Program-made: the position numbers and the translations under genes
Shown here: in pieces, positions 8,492-16,240 of the stretch
Layout: every line of letters starts with the position of its first letter
Numbering within the stretch: position 1 is the first letter of the stretch
From: Lewinellaceae bacterium
Lineage (GTDB): Bacteria; Bacteroidota; Bacteroidia; Chitinophagales; Saprospiraceae
Length of the DNA stretch: 64,000 bases
Reading direction: 5' to 3'
Assembly: GCA_020636405.1 (NCBI GenBank)
Contig: JACJXW010000005.1
Coordinates: 992,001 to 1,056,000 of the forward strand
The notes under the pieces: generated by a model
Database searches by the model: none
Told to the model about the DNA's origin: nothing
Seen by the model: the letters and a program-made list of their open reading frames with translations, nothing else

Positions 8492-9094
8492 TCAATATAC
8501 CGTATAGTCGATGGTGATCTTTGCACTTTTAAAATAATTGTCCAGCCACCATTCGCAGTTGCTGCCGGCTTCGCTTTCCAGGCCGTAGAGGCCAATAGGT
8601 ATCAGGATGGAAAAGGCCAGTCCGCCGGGGCTGCCTTCCGGGTATAATAAAGGTAGGGAGGTGTACTCGAAATTTTTCACCTCCAGTTTGAGGTCTTCTC
8701 CTCCCAGGGAGGTCTGGGCGAGTTTGACGGCCCTCAAAAAAGAAAGGCTGCTGCCGGCCTTATGCCTGAACACCAGATAGGCCTGGTTAAAGACTAATCC
8801 TAAGTCCTCCCGCCTGGATAACACCACTTCCGCAGAAACAGTAAGTGGTTTTCCCGTGCAAATGTCATTGAGCTGAACCATTACAGCCTTGGCGCCCAGG
8901 GCGATGAAATTCACCCTTTCATATTCTTCATCCCATTGATAGAAATAGGCATATTCTCTCTGCCATTGGGCTACTTCGGATCGGGTAAACTGGCAGTTTC
9001 CCTCATCTGTCAGGGAACAAGTAGTTCCGGCAAAGAGGATAAAAGAGAGCATTATGAACAGGGGGAGGCTTGTGGAGGAACGGGGTTGGAACAT
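8492..9094 (-). CDS. hypothetical lipoprotein, 200 aa
   Basis: The N-terminus MFQPRSSTSLPLFIMLSF continues into a hydrophobic stretch ending FAGTTCS, so Cys26 is the likely lipidation site although the lipobox is not canonical. The mature part is mixed alpha/beta with two further cysteines (NC near 33 and EGGSNC-like SEAGSNC near 180). It shows no domain I recognise. It lies 44 bp upstream of the barrel-protein gene on the same strand. A secreted, membrane-anchored accessory protein is the most that can be said. Confidence 0.55.
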   Translation of the reverse strand: MFQPRSSTSLPLFIMLSFILFAGTTCSLTDEGNCQFTRSEVAQWQREYAYFYQWDEEYERVNFIALGAKAVMVQLNDICTGKPLTVSAEVVLSRREDLGLVFNQAYLVFRHKAGSSLSFLRAVKLAQTSLGGEDLKLEVKNFEYTSLPLLYPEGSPGGLAFSILIPIGLYGLESEAGSNCEWWLDNYFKSAKITIDYTVY

Positions 9095-9201
9095 GGGACG
9101 GAATTTTTACTTCATGTTCTGCCGTCCTGAATAATTTTGCAATGATAAATATAGGAGGAAAATACTGATTTTTGTCAACGGCCCGATCGATGGCCGCAGT
9201 A

Positions 9202-9256
9202 GTTGCCTGTTATTTGTTGAAGGGCTCCGCCCGGGTTTCAGCAAATAACAGGCAAC
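9202..9256. other. long inverted repeat downstream of the MacAB-like operon
   Basis: GTTGCCTGTTATTTG (9202-9216) and its perfect complement (9242-9256) pair over 15 bp, extended by a weaker inner stem and a GGGC/GCCC core. It sits 60 bp past the adaptor gene stop (minus strand). No T-run is seen, so it is a hairpin that could protect the mRNA 3-prime end or stop transcription with Rho. Confidence 0.6.
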
Positions 9257-9315
9257 CGCTCAGCCTGTCGCAACTTGGTCAGCCATATTTTAAGCCTGCA
9301 ATCTCGAAGAGGAGG

Positions 9316-10557
9316 CTACGACTTTGCCAGTTGCACCTTCACCTGGTGGGTGGTATCCACTCCTTCCAGTACTTCGACCTGGATGCCGTCCGACAGGCCC
9401 AGTTTTACCGGGCGCTTTTCAAACTCCTGGCTGCCGTTTTTAATCTCCACGTAGGTGGTATCCTCCTCGAAGAGCACGTCCCGTTCCTTGATGGAAACCA
9501 CCTGTTTGCGGCGGTCGAGGATGATATCGGCGTTGGCGCTGTAGCCGGCGCGCAGGAAGATCTCTTTGGTGGGCCTGACGGCGGCGCGCACCTCAAACTT
9601 TACAGTACCTTCCTCATCCTCTCCCTTGGGGGAGATGAACTCCAGGGTGGCTTCGAACTTGTCGGTTTCGATGGCGCCGACGGTCAGCTCCATGGGCATG
9701 CCTTCGCGCAGCTTGCCGACGTCGGCCTCATCCACCTTGCCCTCGAAGATGAGGTTGTTCATATTGGCGATGATCGCGATGCTGGTGCCCTCGTTGAAGT
9801 TGTTGCGCTCGATCACCGAGCTGCCTTCTTCCACCGGGATGTCGAGCACCATACCGTCGAGGGTAGAGGTAACGATGTTGGCTACCTGCTTGGAATTGCG
9901 GCTGGCCCCTTCGCGCAGCAGCTGCAGGTTGTTGATGGCCGCGTCGAGTTCCTGCCGCCGGATGTCCACATTGGTCTCGAACTGCTTGATGTTATTGCCT
10001 GCTACGATCCTGGCATTTTCCAGAGCGGCTTTGCGGATATCGAGGTCGACTTTGAAGCGGTTGTAGTCCTGCTGGGAGACCACACCGTCTTCGAATAGTT
10101 TTCGCTGGCGCTCTTCTTCCTGTTTGGCATTATCGAAGCTGACGCGGGCTTCTTCAACATCCAGGTTTTTCTTGTAAACCTCCCGCTGGCGCTCCAGTTC
10201 CCGCTGTGCTTCCTGCAGGCGCAGGCGGGCCAGTTCTACGTTCGACTGGGCGTTGTTGATGTTGACCTCGCTGGGCACCAGCTTAATGCGGGCCAGTTGA
10301 TCTCCTTTTTTAACCATTTGTCCGGCTTCGACGAAGAGTTCGTCGACCACTCCCGAAACCTGCGGTTTGATGTGCACCTCCTGTCTTGGGCGGATGGCGC
10401 CAGTGGCCACTGTTTTTTTCACGATGTCGGTAAGGACCGGTTGTTCCGTTTCGAAATTATCCGGAGCACGTTTATTCTGCTGATAAAAGTAAACGCTTAG
10501 GCCGATGGTGGCGATGACGAGAAACGCTCCGAGTCCGATAAGGCAGCCTTTATTCAT
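9316..10557 (-). CDS. HlyD/MacA-type periplasmic adaptor subunit
   Basis: 413 residues. One N-terminal membrane anchor (GCLIGLGAFLVIATIGLSVY), a first lipoyl half RPRQEVHIKPQVSGVVDELF (about 56-75), a long coiled-coil hairpin (about 95-215, e.g. LARLRLQEAQRELERQREVY), then the second lipoyl half VTSTLDGMVLDIPVEEGSSV and a beta-barrel/membrane-proximal end. This is the membrane-fusion partner of a tripartite ABC efflux pump. It is the last gene of a four-gene operon with the ATPase and two permeases upstream. It bridges the inner-membrane permeases to an outer-membrane channel that is not encoded here. The cargo is unknown; MacAB relatives move macrolides, peptides or lipids. Confidence 0.88.
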   Translation of the reverse strand: MNKGCLIGLGAFLVIATIGLSVYFYQQNKRAPDNFETEQPVLTDIVKKTVATGAIRPRQEVHIKPQVSGVVDELFVEAGQMVKKGDQLARIKLVPSEVNINNAQSNVELARLRLQEAQRELERQREVYKKNLDVEEARVSFDNAKQEEERQRKLFEDGVVSQQDYNRFKVDLDIRKAALENARIVAGNNIKQFETNVDIRRQELDAAINNLQLLREGASRNSKQVANIVTSTLDGMVLDIPVEEGSSVIERNNFNEGTSIAIIANMNNLIFEGKVDEADVGKLREGMPMELTVGAIETDKFEATLEFISPKGEDEEGTVKFEVRAAVRPTKEIFLRAGYSANADIILDRRKQVVSIKERDVLFEEDTTYVEIKNGSQEFEKRPVKLGLSDGIQVEVLEGVDTTHQVKVQLAKS

Positions 10558-10638
10558 GGTATCACTTTTTTTGTGAGGTTTAATTTTGTTGATTAAGCCC
10601 TGCCGGTGGAGGCGGGCCTCGTTAAAACGATCAATCCG

Positions 10639-11886
10639 TTACTCGTCCTTCAGCGCGGCCACCGGGTTGACACGGGCGGCCTGCATGGCAGGAATGAACC
10701 CGGCGGCGGCGCCTGCCAGGATGAGCAACACTATAGCGCCCAAGCCAACCGATGGGTTGACCTGGGGATTGTAAAAGTTGTCCGGTTCCAGGTTATTGGC
10801 CATCATCAGGTAGTTGATCCCTCCGATGATGAAGGTGCCGGCGATGAGGCCCAGATACCCCGAAACGGAGGTGATGGCTATGGATTCGGCCAGTATCATG
10901 TTGATAATGGACCCCGGCGTAGCGCCCATCGCCTTTCGTATGCCGATCTCTTTCGTCCTTTCCTTGACGGTGATCAGCATGATGTTGCTGACCCCCACGA
11001 TGCCGGCCAGCAGCGTGCCGATGCCTACGAACCAGAGGAACGCCCGAATGCCGCCGAAGAGGTTGACGATACTCTGGTACTCCGCTTCCAGATTGAACCC
11101 GCCGATGCCCTGTGGGTCGTCCGGCGCCACATGATGCCGTTTTTTGAGCAGGGCTTTCACCTGGGGTTCGATGGTGCTGACCCGCACATCGGGCGCTGCT
11201 GAACAAACGAAGTAATCGACCCGTTCGCCCGTACCGAAAGTGCGGTACATCGTGGTGAGCGGAATGACGATGGCCTCGAGGTCATCCTCAGTCCAGGGCT
11301 TGATCTGTAAGGGGCCGAACACTCCGGCCACCCTGAATTCCACCCCTTTTATCCGAATGTACTCACCGATGCAGTCTTTTTCTCCGAAGAGCACTTCTGC
11401 TGTTCGCTTTCCGAGAATGGCGACCTTTCGGCTGTTCTCGATATCGAGTGCATTGATGTACCGCCCCTGGTGCAGCTGTAAGGCCTCGATTCGGATCATG
11501 TCTTCCAGTTCTCCCCGGATCTCGTAGCGGTCGCCGATATCCTGATGGTAAACCGGCTGCGCGCCGATGGACAGGCGGGGCGCGATGAATTGTACTTCCC
11601 GGATGTTCTGGCGGATAGCGGTGATGTCTTCCAGCCGCAGTTGTGGGCGCCGCCCGGGCTGAAACCCCCGGTACGGCTGGGAGGTCCGCTCCGGCCAAAC
11701 GTACATGACGTTCTTTGCCCGTTCGCCAAAGCCCCGGAAGACTCCATTTTCCAGGCCTTTACCCATGCCCAGGACAAATACGAGCATAAAGATCCCCCAA
11801 AACACACCCAATGCCGTCAGCCCTGTTCGGAGCTTGTGCTTTTTAACGGTACTCATTATTTCCTGCCAGGTGTCTCGGTCGACCAT
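10639..11886 (-). CDS. MacB-like ABC transporter permease (second of two)
   Basis: 415 residues with the MacB/FtsX architecture: one N-terminal helix in TGLTALGVFWGIFMLVFVLG (about 20-40), a large periplasmic MacB_PCD domain (about 45-280), and three C-terminal helices carrying SNIMLITVKERTKEIGIRKA, the coupling segment that meets the ATPase. The permease upstream (11969-13201) has the same layout with clear sequence similarity, so the pump is probably a heterodimer of two diverged permeases sharing one ATPase. The gap to the adaptor gene is 81 bp. Confidence 0.88.
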   Translation of the reverse strand: MVDRDTWQEIMSTVKKHKLRTGLTALGVFWGIFMLVFVLGMGKGLENGVFRGFGERAKNVMYVWPERTSQPYRGFQPGRRPQLRLEDITAIRQNIREVQFIAPRLSIGAQPVYHQDIGDRYEIRGELEDMIRIEALQLHQGRYINALDIENSRKVAILGKRTAEVLFGEKDCIGEYIRIKGVEFRVAGVFGPLQIKPWTEDDLEAIVIPLTTMYRTFGTGERVDYFVCSAAPDVRVSTIEPQVKALLKKRHHVAPDDPQGIGGFNLEAEYQSIVNLFGGIRAFLWFVGIGTLLAGIVGVSNIMLITVKERTKEIGIRKAMGATPGSIINMILAESIAITSVSGYLGLIAGTFIIGGINYLMMANNLEPDNFYNPQVNPSVGLGAIVLLILAGAAAGFIPAMQAARVNPVAALKDE

Positions 11887-11944
11887 GTTGTTGGTTGAGT
11901 TGTAAAGTTTTCAAATTGCCGTATGGCCGGATTGTAATATTCCA

Positions 11945-11972
11945 ACATCCCACATCAAACATCCCACATCAC
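11945..11972. repeat. four 7-bp tandem units at the permease stop codon
   Basis: Units ACATCCC, ACATCAA, ACATCCC, ACATCAC run without gaps and overlap the stop codon of the first permease gene (11969-11971). This is one of several 7/8-bp degenerate arrays at gene ends in this window. Confidence 0.7.
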
Positions 11973-13201
11973 CCCCCTCCTTCCCGCATCGCCACCACCG
12001 GGTTGATCCGGGCAGCTTTCCGGGCCGGCATCAACCCGGCCAGCGCGCCGGCAGACACCAGCACCAGGGTAGCGATGGCCCCTACCCCCAGGTCGACCCT
12101 GGGGTTGCGGAAGTATTCCACCGCGATGGCCTCCATCAGGCTGATAACGCCCACACCGGCCAGCAGGCCCAGGTAGCCGGCCACTGAAGTGATCAGGATG
12201 GATTCCTGAAGGATCATTGCTATGATGGACCGGGGAGTGGCGCCCAGCGCCTTCCGGATGCCGATCTCTTTGGTGCGGTCTTTCACTACGATCAGCATGA
12301 TGTTGCTGACGCCAATGATGCCGGCGACGATACTGCCCAGGCCCACAAACCAGACGAAGGCGCGGATAGCGGCAAAGAGGTTCATAAATTTCTGATATTC
12401 TTCCGCAACGCCGAAAATGTACAGCGCTTTGCGGTCCTCCACATCAAACTGGTGGCGGCGGGCGAACGCTTCTCTGATCTCTTCCTGCATTTGCTGAATG
12501 GCAGCCAGTTCCATATCCTTAGTTGTGAACATGAGTTGGTGCAGCTCGTCCGTGCCGGAATAGATCTTCTGGGCAGTTGAGATGGGGATGTAAATGATCC
12601 GCATTTCATCATCTCCGCCAGTATCCGAATAAATGCCCACGACTGTATAGATGGTGCTGCCGATCTTGATCTCTTTTCCAAGAGGGGGTTCATTGCCGAA
12701 GAGGTCTTTCTGAACCACTTTTCCGATGACGGCCACTTTGCGGCAATCCTTCAGGTCCGTTTCATTGATGAACCGCCCGCTTTCGACGATGCTGTTTTCA
12801 ATATAACGATGGCCGGGATGGACAGCGCGAACAGAGTAAGCGAGGGATTTTTTCCCATAAGAGATCGTTTGATTGCCTGCCAGGTAGAAGCGCCCGGTTA
12901 TCTGGTCCACTTCGTCGAAGTGTTCGGCGAGCAGGTCATAGTCCTCATTAGAGAACCTGATCTGCCGGCCTTTAGGCAGGCCCTCAAAGGGTATGGAGGT
13001 GACCCCCCGCCGGATCCAAACGCTGTTGGTGGCATCGTCCCGGAATTCATACTCCACTCCGTTTTGCAGGCCCCTGCCGGCTCCCAGCAAAAGGACGAGC
13101 ATGAAGATACCCCAGAAGACGCCCAGGGCGGTCAGTATGGTGCGCAAGGGGTGACGCCGGATAGAATTAAAGATTTCCTGCCACTTATCGAAATCGATCA
13201 T
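11969..13201 (-). CDS. MacB-like ABC transporter permease (first of two)
   Basis: 410 residues: N-terminal helix in RTILTALGVFWGIFMLVLLL, periplasmic MacB_PCD domain, and three C-terminal helices with SNIMLIVVKDRTKEIGIRKA and the LGATPRSIIAMIL helix. It follows the ATPase gene by 16 bp. The periplasmic domain differs well beyond its paralogue (for example YRFEDDA-type loops), which points to a heteromeric pump. Its last codons lie inside a 7-bp tandem array, so the exact C-terminus may vary between strains. Confidence 0.88.
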   Translation of the reverse strand: MIDFDKWQEIFNSIRRHPLRTILTALGVFWGIFMLVLLLGAGRGLQNGVEYEFRDDATNSVWIRRGVTSIPFEGLPKGRQIRFSNEDYDLLAEHFDEVDQITGRFYLAGNQTISYGKKSLAYSVRAVHPGHRYIENSIVESGRFINETDLKDCRKVAVIGKVVQKDLFGNEPPLGKEIKIGSTIYTVVGIYSDTGGDDEMRIIYIPISTAQKIYSGTDELHQLMFTTKDMELAAIQQMQEEIREAFARRHQFDVEDRKALYIFGVAEEYQKFMNLFAAIRAFVWFVGLGSIVAGIIGVSNIMLIVVKDRTKEIGIRKALGATPRSIIAMILQESILITSVAGYLGLLAGVGVISLMEAIAVEYFRNPRVDLGVGAIATLVLVSAGALAGLMPARKAARINPVVAMREGGG

Positions 13202-13217
13202 AGGCCAATGTGTCGGG

Positions 13218-13907
13218 TTATGAATTAGCGCTTACGGCGGCGGCGCCGCTTTCGATGACGCCATCCCGCAACCGGATGATGCGGTGGGTCATGGCGGCGA
13301 TATCATTTTCATGGGTTACAATAATAACGGTCATCCCTTCCCGGTTCACCTTCTTGAACAATTCCATGACGTCATAGGAAGTGGCGCTGTCGAGCGCTCC
13401 GGTGGGCTCGTCCGCCAGTATGACTTTAGGTTGGGTGATCAGGGCGCGGGCGATGGCCACCCGTTGTTGCTGGCCGCCGGAGAGTTGGTTGGGAAGGTGT
13501 TCGGCCCAGTCTGCCAGTCCTACCATGTCCAGGTATTCGAGGGCCAGGGCCTGGCGTTTTTTACGGTCAATTTTCTGGTAATACAATGGGAGGGCTACGT
13601 TCTCCTGAGCAGTTTTAAAGGGAAGCAGGTTGAAGGATTGGAAAACGAAGCCGATGAACTGGTTGCGGTACTGAGCCGCTTCCGTTTGGCTGAGCCCTTT
13701 GATCATTTTCCCGTCGAGCAGGTAGTCTCCCTGGTCGTACTCGTCGAGGATGCCAATGATGTTGAGCAGGGTAGATTTGCCGGAACCGGAAGAACCCATA
13801 ATCGAGGTAAAGGCGCCCGATTCGATATCGAGGTCTATACCTTTGAGTACTTCCAATTGATTGTAACCGGTTTTGTAGGACTTTCGAATGTTTCTGAGTC
13901 GGATCAT
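13218..13907 (-). CDS. MacB/LolD-type ABC transporter ATPase
   Basis: 229 residues from the ATG at 13907. Walker A GSSGSGKST (about 38-46), ABC signature LSGGQQQRVAIARAL, Walker B VILADEPTGALD and the H-loop VTHEND are all intact, so it should hydrolyse ATP. Size and motifs fit the single-domain ATPases that drive MacB- and LolCDE-type mechanotransmission pumps. It is first in the operon ATPase-permease-permease-adaptor (13907 to 9316). The operon start faces the lipoprotein gene at 14247 across a 339-bp spacer. Confidence 0.92.
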   Translation of the reverse strand: MIRLRNIRKSYKTGYNQLEVLKGIDLDIESGAFTSIMGSSGSGKSTLLNIIGILDEYDQGDYLLDGKMIKGLSQTEAAQYRNQFIGFVFQSFNLLPFKTAQENVALPLYYQKIDRKKRQALALEYLDMVGLADWAEHLPNQLSGGQQQRVAIARALITQPKVILADEPTGALDSATSYDVMELFKKVNREGMTVIIVTHENDIAAMTHRIIRLRDGVIESGAAAVSANS

Positions 13908-14246
13908 AAACAAGCCGGGTTTGTATGGCAGCGTCGGTGAATTTTATTTAGTGAGTGCGTCAATAAAAGTACTTATTTCCAGCTTGTCAAAAAAACTAGG
14001 CCAAAAAATAAGTATCATAGGCCAGCACCTGATGCCTGCCTTGTAATGATGCAATAAATGAGGCTTATCCCCTATTCTTACCCGGAAAAAGAGACTAAAT
14101 TCTAACTGCCCCTGCGAAACCGGGCCGGCATTTAGTGTAGCGGAAAAATTAAAAAAACACTATCTTTAAATTTACGCCCGTTCCAAGCAGCATTTGGCGC
14201 CCTATACCGTTTATCATCTTGAAACACCTTGCTAAAATTGCAAAGC
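13908..14246. other. divergent intergenic spacer, no gene seen
   Basis: The 339 bp between two divergent genes should hold both promoters. Visible: an ACTTATTT/AAATAAGT inverted pair (about 13970-14013) and a possible -7 box TATCTTTA at 14161-14168 facing the lipoprotein gene, without a convincing -33 partner. Nothing else is recognised. Confidence 0.4.
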
Positions 14247-15029
14247 ATGTACCGTATTTTTACCTGGGCTACCATTTTTTTTGTCGCGGTGGGCTGCAAC
14301 CTCAGTTCTCTTGAAGACACTGTGGTGGTTCCCGATGTGGATGACGAGTTTTATCTGGATATTTGGGAAGCCCTCACACCCCAGGGGCGCTTTCTGGAAT
14401 TTCACCTTCGTACCATTGCCAATGAGCCCTGCCTCCACACCTCCATAGATTACGAGTTCCAACAAACCAACCGCGAGTTGGCCATCTCCATCAATGAGAT
14501 CGTGCGGGAGGAAGGGTGTGAAGCTGGCGAAGCCCCGGCAACGGCCACTATTCAATCCTATTCGCCGCTTCCCGGAGGTTACTATCCTTTATTTGTAGAC
14601 CTGCGGGAGAAGGTGTCCAGCGACGGCCAGGTGGTGGTCACCTCAGAAGCCTATACCATCAACCTGGAAGACGGTGGAGGGATCCTTCTGCTGCGTCCGG
14701 AATTGCTCCGTATTCCCGATGAATCCATTTGGGGCTACCTTTCTTTCGATGACGAAGCGCTGGAGACGGTAGCGGAAACATTCGTAGCCGACCTGCAGTC
14801 GATCAGTAAGATCCGGCCCCTTCGGGAAGGGTATTACGGCTATTTTACGGTGAATAATAAAGGGGCGCTCCGGTTTCCCAACAATATAGCGCCCAACGAT
14901 GCAAGGACATTCAGCTATCGGTATGATGGCGAAAGGGAAGCGCTGCTCAACCTGCTGGAGAACTACCGGTCAGCATACGGGGAAGCGCTGAAAATAAAGA
15001 TCTTCAATACGCTGGGAGAGGAATTATAA
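14247..15029 (+). CDS. hypothetical lipoprotein, 260 aa
   Basis: Starts at MYRIFTWATIFFVAVGCNLS, a short signal sequence with lipobox VAVGC, so Cys17 is the likely lipid anchor. The ATG at 14247 is preferred over a TTG at 14229. The mature protein has two extra cysteines (Cys near 70 and in REEGCEAGE) and an acidic, beta-rich composition; no family is recognised. It is alone on its strand: the pump operon diverges upstream and the regulator at 15178 converges. A short run LLRPELLRIP suggests a globular C-terminal half. Confidence 0.6.
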   Translation: MYRIFTWATIFFVAVGCNLSSLEDTVVVPDVDDEFYLDIWEALTPQGRFLEFHLRTIANEPCLHTSIDYEFQQTNRELAISINEIVREEGCEAGEAPATATIQSYSPLPGGYYPLFVDLREKVSSDGQVVVTSEAYTINLEDGGGILLLRPELLRIPDESIWGYLSFDDEALETVAETFVADLQSISKIRPLREGYYGYFTVNNKGALRFPNNIAPNDARTFSYRYDGEREALLNLLENYRSAYGEALKIKIFNTLGEEL

Positions 15030-15177
15030 GGATAGGACATAGAAACAGCTGAAAATGTGTGGAGATGGTCCGTCTGGCCATGGGCACCGGCGTAGCGCAA
15101 CGCCCCGGGTTGGGCAGCCCCACCAGTATTGAAATGTACTATAGCTATTCGCCAAGCCTGCGCTTTCAAAGCTTACT

Positions 15178-15924
15178 CTAAGCCAGGTTGGCGCGGACTT
15201 TTTTTCTGGGCTTCTTTTCCTTTTTTTTGCTTTCCTTTAATTCAAAGCTGAACCCTTCAGCGAGGAACTTCTCGTACTTTTCTTTATCGAACTTGTACAG
15301 GCGCGCCGGGCGGTGGGCAACGCCTTCCTGGGTCTCATCGAGGTCGATGAGCAGGTTCATCGATAGGATCTTTTTGCGGAAATTGCGCTTGTCGAGCTCC
15401 GTTTCCAGGATGGCTTCGTAGAGGTGCTGCAATTCAGTGAGGGTAAATTTAGGAGGCAGCAATTCGAAACCCACCGGGCGGGAACGGACTAGCCACTTCA
15501 GCCGGTTGAAGCAGGCGCCGAGGATCTCTTTATGGTCGAAAGCCAGGTCTTCAACCTGGGAGACCGAATGCCATTTGGCCTTTTTTGCAATGGAGGAAGG
15601 CTGAATGTTGTAATGGCTGATCTTGATCAGGGAGAAATAGGCCACCGTAATGACCCGCCCGAAAGGGTGGCGGCTGACGGCGCCGAACGTCCTTACCTGC
15701 TCCAGGTAGACGTTTTGAAGCCCGGTCAGTTCTTCCAGCACCCGCTTGGCTGCCGTATCCAGGTCTTCGTTAGGATACACGAAATAACCCGGGAGAGCCC
15801 ATTTCCCTTTATAGGGTTCTTCCCCTCTGTTTATGAGCAATACCTTCAAGTCTCCTTCGTCAAAGCCGAAGATGATGTTGTCGACGGTGAAAGCAGACTT
15901 GAAATATTCATTAAATTCGTTCAT
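15178..15924 (-). CDS. Nudix-fold transcriptional regulator (NrtR/AraR-like)
   Basis: 248 residues. A Nudix fold covers about 1-140, with the box at about 46-68: G-Y-F-V-Y-P-N-E-D, then RVLEELTGL. Against the consensus REUxEExGU two glutamates needed for magnesium are replaced (the E after R is V, the last E is L), so hydrolysis is unlikely. Residues ~150-225 (FTLTELQHLYEAI ... RNFRKKILSM ... RPARLYKFD) are the winged-helix DNA-binding half of this family, and a basic KKKEKKPRKKVR tail follows. Bacteroidota relatives sense sugars or nucleotide-sugar ligands through the dead Nudix fold. A perfect 19-bp palindrome 86 bp upstream (16010-16028) is a likely binding site. Confidence 0.8.
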   Translation of the reverse strand: MNEFNEYFKSAFTVDNIIFGFDEGDLKVLLINRGEEPYKGKWALPGYFVYPNEDLDTAAKRVLEELTGLQNVYLEQVRTFGAVSRHPFGRVITVAYFSLIKISHYNIQPSSIAKKAKWHSVSQVEDLAFDHKEILGACFNRLKWLVRSRPVGFELLPPKFTLTELQHLYEAILETELDKRNFRKKILSMNLLIDLDETQEGVAHRPARLYKFDKEKYEKFLAEGFSFELKESKKKEKKPRKKVRANLA

Positions 15925-16009
15925 TACCGATATCCGCTAAGTATTTGCTAATCTTCCAGCGCTGAAATTAGCTAAATATTCACGTAAATCCAATCAAACA
16001 ACATGGAAT

Positions 16010-16028
16010 TAGTGTAAACTGTACACTA
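16010..16028. promoter_or_regulatory. candidate operator palindrome
   Basis: TAGTGTAAACTGTACACTA has 7-bp perfect arms around a 5-bp spacer. It lies between the divergent Nudix regulator (start 15924) and comEC (start 16241), in the place for autoregulation and perhaps control of comEC. No other perfect copy was noticed in the window. Confidence 0.55.
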
Positions 16029-16240
16029 GCTTTGGGTTTTGTTTAAGGTATTGGAATTCAAAGAAAAAGACAGTTGAACAAAATCAGATGAAGCCCGAAG
16101 TGGCGCTACAGGCGGGAACAATGCCCTTTTTGGGGGGCAACCGGGTTTGTACTTCCTGAAAAAATATGTAGTTTTATAGGCAAGTGCGCATAGAGAGAAA
16201 CCACAATTTAATCGATTGTTGGACCTGAAAAATATGCGAC

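Noticed and set aside
9172..10098. 308-aa open frame opposite the adaptor gene
   Set aside because: Shadow of the MacA-type coding sequence; it would also run through the 15-bp stem-loop at 9202-9256.
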